Of a stretch of 16,442 nt of DNA, positions 6,620 through 14,182 are shown piece by piece. Below the pieces are notes generated by a model. That model did not search any database and had not been told where the DNA came from. It worked only from the letters and a program-made list of their open reading frames with translations. How positions within the stretch are numbered: position 1 is the stretch's first letter; every line of letters begins with the position of its first letter. Both the position numbers and the translations under genes were made by a program. Location: contig CAZYTO010000114.1 in the NCBI GenBank assembly GCA_964650405.1, positions 1 through 16,442 of the forward strand, read 5' to 3'. Origin of the DNA: CAZYTO01 sp964650405 (GTDB taxonomy: Bacteria > Acidobacteriota > Thermoanaerobaculia > Gp7-AA8).

Positions 6620-9178
6620 TCACCGCGGAAAGCTCGGCCCGTACACCACCGCGTTCAGGAACAGCGGCAGCGTCCCGCGCCAGAACAGGCGGAAGTCGGG
6701 GTCATCGGCGAACGTGATGACCTGGCCGCGTCCCACCGGCTCGCTGACGAGATAGACCGATCCCTTCAACCGGTCGATCGACTCCGGCCAGGCCACGCCG
6801 GCCACGAGCGGGTTCTCCTTCACGATCGTGACGATGTTGTCCACCTTGTGGCTGACCGGCAGCAGCGCGCCCGAGCCGCCGATGAGGACATACGGCGCGC
6901 GCGGCACGCCGAACGTCAGGAATGAGCGTTCATTCATCGTCGTACGGAACGTCGAGCCGGGAACGCTGAACTCGTTGTAGCGCTCGTCCGTCGGCGGCGG
7001 GTTCTTGTCGTCGTCCTTCTTGTCCTTCTTCGGCTCCCACGGTTTGATCGACGAGATGTTCGTGTCTTTCTCGCGAAGGAACGCGCTCGCTCCGCCGATG
7101 GCCACCAGCGTGCCGCCGCCGCGCACCCAGGCCCCGAGCTTCTCCGCGCCGCGCTTGCCGAGGCGCTCGCCGTAGTTGCCGTTGGGAAGCACGAGCACGC
7201 GGTACTTCGAGAGGTCGATGCCGCCGAACGATTCCAGGGAGAGGTTCGAGTGCGGGATGGGCGTGTCTTCGTCGAGCGTGTGCCAGAGCATGCCGTAGGA
7301 CGTCGGGTCGGTGCCCTGTCCCCCCACCAGCCCGATCTGCGGGTCCTTGACAAAGTGGATGCGCTCCGAGCCGAAAGCCGTGCCGCCCGTCCAGCCCGAC
7401 TCCAGCGGGAAGATCGATACGTCCACCGCCTTCGCCATCCGGTCGAGCTTCGCATCGAGGTCCGCCGCGTTGTTGCCCTTGAGGACGATCAGCGTGCCGC
7501 GGCCGAAGGTGTGATCCGCCGCGGTCACGGCGTCCTCGCTGACGCTGAACTTCACCTCCTCCTTCAGCATCCGCCCCGCGGCGCGATAGACGTTTGCCTC
7601 GTTGCCGTCGATGAGGTACCCGTACGCCGCGGGCCGGAACGAGGCATGGAGGGGCGCCGTGTACTGCTGCGTCTGCGCCGCGACCGTGCCTCCCGTGAAG
7701 AACGCTTCGACATTCATGGCCAGCGGCAGCGACCAGGAGGTGAGGTCGTAGAACTCCGTGTCCTCGTCGGCCAGCGCCTTCTCGCGCTGCGACTCGACGA
7801 AGCCCTTGCTGAACGTCGGCGTCCGCTCCAGGAGCGTCTGCACGATCGCGCCGAGGGGTTGCTTCGTGGTAAGGATCGCCGTGCCGACAGGGAACGTGCG
7901 CGTCTCCGCGCCGTCGTCGACGACGCGTGACACCTTCGCCGTCACGGGAGCGGTCAGGACGTTGATCTTCAGGTTCTGCCGCTGCAGCAGCGCCAGCAGG
8001 TCGTCGAAATTCGGCGAGCCGGCCAGGAGGAAGAACGTGTTCTTCCCGCTCTCGGCATTGAGCTTCATGGCGTTGTACGTGTAGAGAAGGAGGCTCTCGC
8101 GATTGGCGGCCGCCGTGCGGATGGTGCTCGTGCTGCTCGTGGCGTGACGCGCGATGCGATCGCCGAGCGTGTAGACCGCGCCGTCATCGCGCTGCACCGC
8201 GCTGCCCGCGCGGCCGTGGCCGGCCACTTCGTACGTCATGCCGATGGCGCCGTGCAGCGACGGCCACGAATCGCCGTAGCCGGGATAGAAGAGGTCGAAC
8301 GTCTCGCCGACGAAGAACGGCCAGCCCCGCTGCGTGAAGGCCGCCGCGTTGGCCCGGCCGAAGACGTCCAGCCACTTCTCCACGTCCTGCGGCAGGTTGG
8401 CGTTGATCGGCTTCGCGTCCGGAGGGAAGAAGTACGTCGAGTTGTAGAACATCTCGTGCAGGTCGACGAAGACCTGCGGGTTCCACTGGCGGTACTGGGC
8501 GATGCGGGCCCGCGTCTCCCGCTGCGACGACCATGCCCAGTCGCGGTTCATGTCGATGAGGTAGTGGTTGAAGCGGCCGCCCGGCCACGGCTCCTGGTGC
8601 TCGTAGGCATCGGGGTTCGGGTCCGCGGCCATGCCGCGTGTGCGCGTGAACCACTGGATGTAGCGCTCGCGCCCGTCCGGGTTCTGCAGCGGATCGATGA
8701 TGACCACGACGTCGTCGAGGAGCTTCTGCGCATCGGGATCGCGCAGCAGTGTCGACGCCACCAGCATCGACGCCTCGGCGGACGACGATTCGTTGCCGTG
8801 CACGCCGTAGGCGAGCCAGACCACCGCTGGCGTCGACTTCGCGATCTCCGCCGCGCGCGCCGCATTCGTGCTCTCCGGATCCGTCAGCGAGACGACGTTC
8901 TTGCGGATCTGGTCGAGCGCCCCCCGGTTCTTCGCCGAGGTCAGCGTGGCCAGGATCAGCGGCCGGTGCTCGTATGTCTCCCCGAATTGCTGGACAGTGA
9001 TGAGATTCGACCGCTTGGCCAGCTCGTTGAAGTAATCGACGATCCGGGTCCACGGCGTGTACCGGTCCCCCAGCGGATAGCCGAGATACTCCTCCGGCGT
9101 GGGAACGGCCTGTTGCGCAAAAATGGCCGGCGTGATCGTGAGAAACAGGACAATGGCGAGGACACGACGCTTCGTCAT
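6620..9178 (-). CDS. Secreted M14 zinc carboxypeptidase-like peptidase with GATase-like C-terminal region
   Basis: This 852-residue protein should be exported and hydrolyse peptides with a bound zinc. Residues 1-21 form a signal peptide (TKRRVLAIVLFLTITPAIFA, cleavage before QQ). The M14 catalytic domain spans about 30-340. The zinc ligands are His127 and Glu130 (HGNES) and His241 (LHEM). Arg170 follows NPDG (166-169), NRD is at 211-213, and the likely catalytic Glu317 is in MTYEVAGHG. A region at about 612-700 (GLVGGQGTDPTSYGMLW, then VLVLPNGNYG and a Gly-rich LGAWVRGGGTLVAIGG) resembles a class I glutamine-amidotransferase fold, but I see no catalytic Cys, so it is probably structural. A charged linker KKDKKDDDKN lies at 717-726. 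ATG 9178 is chosen for the signal peptide; the frame runs open further upstream but only as antisense of the next genes. No Shine-Dalgarno is present; a TAGAAT box lies 7 nt upstream. Confidence 0.93.
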   Translation of the reverse strand: MTKRRVLAIVLFLTITPAIFAQQAVPTPEEYLGYPLGDRYTPWTRIVDYFNELAKRSNLITVQQFGETYEHRPLILATLTSAKNRGALDQIRKNVVSLTDPESTNAARAAEIAKSTPAVVWLAYGVHGNESSSAEASMLVASTLLRDPDAQKLLDDVVVIIDPLQNPDGRERYIQWFTRTRGMAADPNPDAYEHQEPWPGGRFNHYLIDMNRDWAWSSQRETRARIAQYRQWNPQVFVDLHEMFYNSTYFFPPDAKPINANLPQDVEKWLDVFGRANAAAFTQRGWPFFVGETFDLFYPGYGDSWPSLHGAIGMTYEVAGHGRAGSAVQRDDGAVYTLGDRIARHATSSTSTIRTAAANRESLLLYTYNAMKLNAESGKNTFFLLAGSPNFDDLLALLQRQNLKINVLTAPVTAKVSRVVDDGAETRTFPVGTAILTTKQPLGAIVQTLLERTPTFSKGFVESQREKALADEDTEFYDLTSWSLPLAMNVEAFFTGGTVAAQTQQYTAPLHASFRPAAYGYLIDGNEANVYRAAGRMLKEEVKFSVSEDAVTAADHTFGRGTLIVLKGNNAADLDAKLDRMAKAVDVSIFPLESGWTGGTAFGSERIHFVKDPQIGLVGGQGTDPTSYGMLWHTLDEDTPIPHSNLSLESFGGIDLSKYRVLVLPNGNYGERLGKRGAEKLGAWVRGGGTLVAIGGASAFLREKDTNISSIKPWEPKKDKKDDDKNPPPTDERYNEFSVPGSTFRTTMNERSFLTFGVPRAPYVLIGGSGALLPVSHKVDNIVTIVKENPLVAGVAWPESIDRLKGSVYLVSEPVGRGQVITFADDPDFRLFWRGTLPLFLNAVVYGPSFPR

Positions 9179-9185
9179 GCGCGAG

Positions 9186-9191
9186 ATTCTA
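9186..9191 (-). promoter_or_regulatory. Putative -10 box for a leaderless peptidase transcript
   Basis: TAGAAT on the minus strand (5 of 6 matches to TATAAT) ends 7 nt before the ATG at 9178, which would place transcription start at or next to the start codon. No good -35 is visible. The same nine bases, TAGAATCTC, precede the permease gene at 12676-12684. Confidence 0.4.
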
Positions 9192-9436
9192 TGTTGATGC
9201 AGGCCATTTCCATCTGCGGAGCCATCCTGATCCTCTCCGCCTTCGGCGCCCAGCAGCTCAAGCGCCTCCACGCCGATTCCGTCGCCTACCAGCTCCTCAA
9301 CGTCCTCGGCGGCGCCTTCCTCACCGCCGCCGCCATCACCAGCGTGCAGCTCGGCTTCATCCTCCTGGAGGGCACCTGGACCATCATGAGCGCCGTCGGA
9401 TTGTGGCGGGTCAGCCGGACGCGTACTGAGGCCTGA
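9191..9436 (+). CDS. Small membrane protein, CBU_0592-like family
   Basis: This 81-residue protein is nearly all hydrophobic, with segments at about 5-20, 33-52 and 53-72 separated by a short basic loop (QQLKRLHADS, 21-30). The pattern 'ILILSAFGAQQL...SVAYQLLNVLGG...W..MSAVGLW' matches the CBU_0592-like family of small inner-membrane proteins, which have no known function. It starts 12 bp from the divergent peptidase start. Either ATG 9191 or ATG 9197 (MLM) could be used; neither has a good Shine-Dalgarno. No operon partner is certain, though the beta-helix gene follows 97 bp downstream in the same direction. Confidence 0.8.
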   Translation: MLMQAISICGAILILSAFGAQQLKRLHADSVAYQLLNVLGGAFLTAAAITSVQLGFILLEGTWTIMSAVGLWRVSRTRTEA

Positions 9437-9452
9437 CCAGGACCCGGGATTT

Positions 9453-9471
9453 GGCACGGTGCAATCGTGCC
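9453..9471. promoter_or_regulatory. Short dyad between the small membrane gene and the beta-helix gene
   Basis: GGCACG (9453-9458) and CGTGCC (9466-9471) are inverted around GTGCAAT. There is no T-tract, so it is more like an operator or leader hairpin than an intrinsic terminator. The 97-bp spacer shows nothing else clear. Confidence 0.35.
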
Positions 9472-9533
9472 GAACCCCCGTCACGGCTACGCCGGGAACG
9501 AATCGCGGCGGGCGGCGCGCGCGCGCTGGCACA

Positions 9534-10364
9534 ATGCCCCTCATGCCGTCAATGCCGTCTCCTGCCCACGCCGTATTCCTCGTTCCGTCGCAGTTCCCCA
9601 CCATCCAGCAGGCCATCGACGCCGTCTCCGGTCCTGCCACCCTCGTGATCGAGCCGGGCCTCTACTGTGAAGACCTTTCGGTGGCCGGCAAGGCTTCTCT
9701 CGTCATCCAGAGCGCCCGCCTCTCCCGGCGAGGCGTCGTTCTGGCGGGCCATTCCAGCCCCAGCGTACTGACGATCGAGAGCTCCGCGGTCTATTTGAGC
9801 GGCATCGAGATTCGCTCCAACCATCGGGCGCGCGGCATCTGCGCGGTCGATTCGTCCATCAGCCTGCAGGAGTGCGTCATCGCCGGGAACGCCGTCAGCC
9901 GCGACGACGAAGACGCGCTCGGCGGCGGAATGCTCTGCCGGGAATCCTCCGTGCGCGTCCAGAAATCGACGATCGCCGGCAATACCGTGAACGGATCCGG
10001 CAGCGCCCGCGGTGGCGGGCTGCACCTGACCGGCTGCCGCATCGAGATTGCCGGCAGCACCATTCAGGCAAACGCCGTCTACGCCGCTGCCACCGGCCGG
10101 GGAGCCGGCATCTGGGCGGAACGATGCCGCATGCGGATGTGGCGCAGCCGCGTGACGGACAACCTCCTCTGCGCGCCGGTCAGCGAGGGCGCGGGCCTCT
10201 ACCTCGCCGAGTCGATCGACGTTCAGCTCGGCGGAAGCGTGATCACCGGGAACGACAGCCCGCACGGAGCCGGCGGCGGCGTCTTCGTCCGCGGCGAGCC
10301 GGGGCGTGTAACCGTCCATGGCAACACCGTCGTGCGCCAGAACCACCCGGGGGATCTCTGCTGA
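9534..10364 (+). CDS. Right-handed parallel beta-helix protein (pectin-lyase-like/NosD-like fold)
   Basis: This 276-residue protein opens with VPSQFPTIQQAIDAVSGPAT (17-36), the usual entry of pectin-lyase-fold and NosD-like proteins. At least five coils follow: GGGMLCRESSVRVQKSTIAGN (starting 130), GGGLHLTGCRIEIAGSTIQAN (160), GAGIWAERCRMRMWRSRVTDN (190), GAGLYLAESIDVQLGGSVITGN (219) and GGGVFVRG (247). Each has a GxG turn and an Asn ladder position. The fold binds or cleaves polysaccharide in many relatives, but no catalytic residues can be assigned. No signal peptide is evident, which is odd for this fold. Start: ATG 9534 or ATG 9543 are both plausible (no Shine-Dalgarno for either); an upstream in-frame ATG at 9459 would add an Arg-rich non-coding-like leader and is rejected. 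The end lies 18 bp from the convergent next gene. Confidence 0.82.
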   Translation: MPLMPSMPSPAHAVFLVPSQFPTIQQAIDAVSGPATLVIEPGLYCEDLSVAGKASLVIQSARLSRRGVVLAGHSSPSVLTIESSAVYLSGIEIRSNHRARGICAVDSSISLQECVIAGNAVSRDDEDALGGGMLCRESSVRVQKSTIAGNTVNGSGSARGGGLHLTGCRIEIAGSTIQANAVYAAATGRGAGIWAERCRMRMWRSRVTDNLLCAPVSEGAGLYLAESIDVQLGGSVITGNDSPHGAGGGVFVRGEPGRVTVHGNTVVRQNHPGDLC

Positions 10365-10382
10365 AAAGACCTCAGTCCGCCA

Positions 10383-10904
10383 TCAGCCGTTGATCCCGAT
10401 CACCCGCCGCAGGATCACGAGGTAGCGCGGCTGAAACAGTGCCACCGCCGCCGCGAAGAAGCCGGTCGTCAACACAAACGCGGCGGCGAACCGCCCCAGA
10501 TCGGCGAGCCTCTTGTCCGTGCGTCGCGAATACGCCCAGACACATCCGATGACCACGAAGAGATTCGAGAACCAGGCCGGCACTGCAATCAATTGATCGG
10601 CGTGATGGAGCCGGCCCGTCTGGATCCAGACCGATAACTCGTGCAGTCCGTTGCGGAAGAACGTCGTCGCCACGAGATTCGCGTAATCCCAGAATCCCGC
10701 GGCGGAGATGCCGATGGAGTAACCCCATGCGTTCCTGCGAATGGCCAGAACGATGGTGGCCACGTACATCCACGCCTGGAAGAAATGCAGCCACCGAATG
10801 CTCGGGTCAAAGACCGCCGAGAGAATGAGAACGAACGTGAAAACGCTCGCGCCGATGACAATCAGCCACTCCGGGAACCCGGCCTTGCCGCTCGCTTCCT
10901 GCAT
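10383..10904 (-). CDS. Hypothetical five-helix membrane protein
   Basis: I do not recognise the family. The 173-residue product has five hydrophobic segments at about 13-31, 38-56, 61-82, 104-124 and 138-157. Trp and aromatic residues are frequent at the membrane edges (WLHFFQAWMYV, FWDYANL). Loops are short, with basic residues at RRNAW and YSRRTDKR, suggesting cytoplasmic faces there. No enzyme or transport motif is seen. ATG 10904 is chosen because the 23 codons upstream (to an ATG at 10973) look non-coding and overlap a repeat region. There is no Shine-Dalgarno, only a TATACG-like box 4 nt before the ATG. It is a single gene, convergent with the beta-helix gene. Confidence 0.75.
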   Translation of the reverse strand: MQEASGKAGFPEWLIVIGASVFTFVLILSAVFDPSIRWLHFFQAWMYVATIVLAIRRNAWGYSIGISAAGFWDYANLVATTFFRNGLHELSVWIQTGRLHHADQLIAVPAWFSNLFVVIGCVWAYSRRTDKRLADLGRFAAAFVLTTGFFAAAVALFQPRYLVILRRVIGING

Positions 10905-10965
10905 GAGACGTATAGACGAAGGCCGCGCGCCAGGGTTAACACGAAAGACGTATCCGAGCGCGGGG

Positions 10966-11072
10966 GGAATCACCCGGAATCACCCTCTCCCGGCGGGAGA
11001 GGGTCGCCGCGGAGCGCACATCGCCAGAAGCTGAATCGGCGCGGCACAGTCAGCGGAGCGGCGGGGTGAGGG
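10966..11072. repeat. REP-like palindromic region with a 10-bp tandem duplication
   Basis: GGAATCACCC is duplicated exactly (10966-10975, 10976-10985). The second copy runs into a perfect hairpin, ACCCTCTCCC (10982-10991), loop GGC, GGGAGAGGGT (10995-11004). It continues with CGCCGCGGAGCG and closes with GCGGAGCGGCGGGGTGAGGG (11053-11072). The combination 'CCCTCTCCC-hairpin ... GGGGTGAGGG' is typical of dispersed REP-like elements in high-GC genomes. It sits between the permease stop and the next start and may stabilise or end the permease transcript. Confidence 0.65.
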
Positions 11073-11114
11073 GCTTCTCCGGAAACGAAAACGACGCTGC
11101 CCTCACGCCGGCCC

Positions 11115-12668
11115 CTACACCCGGAACCGCCGCCGCTCCACCACCATCCACCACAGTGTCAGCGCCACGGCGAAGGCCAGCATGGTCCAGAGCACCAGCT
11201 CATTCGGCGGGAGCATCAACACGATCGCGATGAACGCGATCCAGGCCACGGCCACGATATTGATCGCGGGTGACCAGCGGCCGAGGGACCATTGGGCACT
11301 CGAGCGCGTCATGAATTCGCCGCGGCCGCGCAGGCGGTTGCGCAGGTTCAGCAGCACGGGGATCCCGTAGGCGAGGTACAGGCAGACCGTGCTGATCGAC
11401 GTCACGACGAAGAACGCCGCGGCGTAGAGGCAGACGATTACGCTCAGGAGCGACGTCACCACGATGGCCACGGCAGGCGTGCGGTGCGTTCCACTCACGC
11501 GCGCCAGCCAGCGCGACGCCGGCATGCCGCCGTCGCGCGCGAACGCCCACCACACCCGTCCCATCGACGTCACCAAGGCCCCGCCGGACAGCCACATGGC
11601 CACGCCGAGCACCCCCGCAGCGGCCCGCGCGAAGCACGGCACGGGCTTGGTCTGGACCATGTACAGCACCGGGTACGCGTCGTTGGCCGTCGCCGCCACG
11701 TCGCCGTGCGGGATGCACCACGTCAGAACCAGCAGCATCGCGTAGCCCGCCACCGCCGAGACAGCTACCGAGAGCACGATCCCCCACGCGCTGTTCTTCC
11801 GCGCCATCACCGTCTCCTCGGCCATATGCGCCGAGGCGTCGTAGCCCGTGTACGTCCACTGCGCCTGCAGCAGCGCCAGCACGAACAGCAGGAGGGGTGA
11901 AGCCGTGGCATACCAGCCGGCCAGCCCCGGCATGAGCCGGAAGAGCGGCGACGGCAGCGCCGCCTCGCCGATCATCAGCGGCGGCCGTGCCGGAAGCGCG
12001 TGCGCCACCGGCTTCCAGGCCAGGAGAAACGAGAGCGGATTGTGATGCCGGCCGAGCATGGCCAGCGTGAGCACGATCAGCAGCACGCCGCCGATGTGCC
12101 ACCACACGCTCAGGTCCGACAGCCGTGCCGTGAGGCGGATGCCCCAGAGATTGATCGCCACTTGCGGCACGAGGATCACCACCATGATGAAGAGCTGGAA
12201 CCCCCAGCTCGTGGCATGGCCGAAGAGCGGCACGCGAACGTCCGCCGGCAGCCCGAGGAAGCGCGTCACCGCCCCGATGAGGTAGATCGACGCGGCGATG
12301 TTGATCCCGGCCGTGATGGACACCTGCCCGATCATGTTCAGCCAGGCCGTGGTCCACGCCCAGGTGCGGCCGCCGAGGCGGAAGGCCCAGAAGTACAGCC
12401 CGCCCGCCGTCGGATATGCCGACGCGATCTCCGCCATCGACGCCGCCACCGCCAGCGTCATGATGCTGACCAGCGGCCAGCCCACAGAGTTGACGATCGG
12501 CCCGGCGAGCTTCAGCCCGTAGCCGAACAGCAGCACCGCGCCGGTGAGGATGGAGATGATGGAGAACGAGACGGCGAAGTTCGAGAACCCGCCCATCTCG
12601 CGGAAGAGCTGCTGGGTGTAACCGAGCCGCTCGAGATCGAGCTCGTCGTTATGGTTCGATGGGGGCAA
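11115..12668 (-). CDS. APC-superfamily amino acid permease (ACT/GABA-permease-like)
   Basis: This 517-residue inner-membrane transporter has about 12 transmembrane segments and probably imports an amino acid, GABA or a related amine. The N-terminus DELDLERLGYTQQLFREMGG, then FSNFAVSFSIISILTG (28-43) and MAEIASAYPTAGGLYFW (78-94), are hallmarks of the amino acid/choline transporter branch (Uga4/Bat1-type). ARDGGMPASRW and the hydrophilic RTPAVAIV segment are the usual cytoplasmic loop before helix 9. The start is a TTG at 12668; the first in-frame ATG would delete the conserved N-terminus, so TTG is preferred. No Shine-Dalgarno is present; TAGAAT lies 10 nt upstream. It starts 23 bp after the response-regulator stop in the same direction, so co-transcription with the two-component pair is likely. 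The substrate is not determined. Confidence 0.92.
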   Translation of the reverse strand: MPPSNHNDELDLERLGYTQQLFREMGGFSNFAVSFSIISILTGAVLLFGYGLKLAGPIVNSVGWPLVSIMTLAVAASMAEIASAYPTAGGLYFWAFRLGGRTWAWTTAWLNMIGQVSITAGINIAASIYLIGAVTRFLGLPADVRVPLFGHATSWGFQLFIMVVILVPQVAINLWGIRLTARLSDLSVWWHIGGVLLIVLTLAMLGRHHNPLSFLLAWKPVAHALPARPPLMIGEAALPSPLFRLMPGLAGWYATASPLLLFVLALLQAQWTYTGYDASAHMAEETVMARKNSAWGIVLSVAVSAVAGYAMLLVLTWCIPHGDVAATANDAYPVLYMVQTKPVPCFARAAAGVLGVAMWLSGGALVTSMGRVWWAFARDGGMPASRWLARVSGTHRTPAVAIVVTSLLSVIVCLYAAAFFVVTSISTVCLYLAYGIPVLLNLRNRLRGRGEFMTRSSAQWSLGRWSPAINIVAVAWIAFIAIVLMLPPNELVLWTMLAFAVALTLWWMVVERRRFRV

Positions 12669-12678
12669 GCGAGCGGAG

Positions 12679-12684
12679 ATTCTA
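12679..12684 (-). promoter_or_regulatory. Putative -10 box upstream of the permease
   Basis: TAGAAT on the minus strand lies 10 nt before the TTG start, inside the 23-bp gap after the regulator gene. It is followed by CTC, making a nine-base match to the box before the peptidase gene. No -35 is obvious, so an internal operon promoter is only possible. Confidence 0.3.
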
Positions 12685-12691
12685 AACTGCC

Positions 12692-14101
<1,410 letters not shown>

Positions 14102-14105
14102 TAGT

Positions 14106-14110
14106 TCCTT
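14106..14110 (-). promoter_or_regulatory. Ribosome binding site of the response regulator
   Basis: AAGGA on the minus strand lies 4 nt before the ATG. Its first base is also the last base of the adjacent palindromic element. Confidence 0.6.
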
Positions 14111-14182
14111 GTCATCCTGAGCGCAGCGAAGGATCTTCTCGCCAATGACTAACGGGGATGCTTCGCTGCGCTCAGCATGACA
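14110..14182. repeat. Palindromic repeat element between kinase and regulator
   Basis: Two 26-bp arms (14110-14135 and 14157-14182) are inverted copies with only two mismatches, around a 21-bp spacer. Each arm also folds on itself: ATCCT/AGGAT (14114-14118, 14130-14134) and ATGCT/AGCAT (14158-14162, 14174-14178), each with an 11-nt loop. The core CTGAGCGCAGCGAAGGAT type is a dispersed repeat I have seen in several high-GC phyla. The kinase stop codon lies in the spacer. Confidence 0.88.

Noticed and set aside
6376..6755. Open frames coding Pro-Asp-Thr-Arg-Tyr repeats
   Set aside because: They are produced by the 22-bp non-coding tandem repeat, have no ribosome binding site and run into the peptidase antisense.
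8144..9190. Long + strand frame leading into the small membrane gene
   Set aside because: Upstream of 9191 it is purely antisense to the M14 peptidase; only the last 81 codons look like a real protein.
9179..9640. 154-codon N-terminal extension of the peptidase frame
   Set aside because: It is antisense of the membrane and beta-helix genes, and a signal peptide starts exactly at ATG 9178.
10982..11004. Intrinsic terminator for the permease
   Set aside because: The hairpin is perfect but no T-tract follows in the minus direction, so it is listed as REP-like instead.
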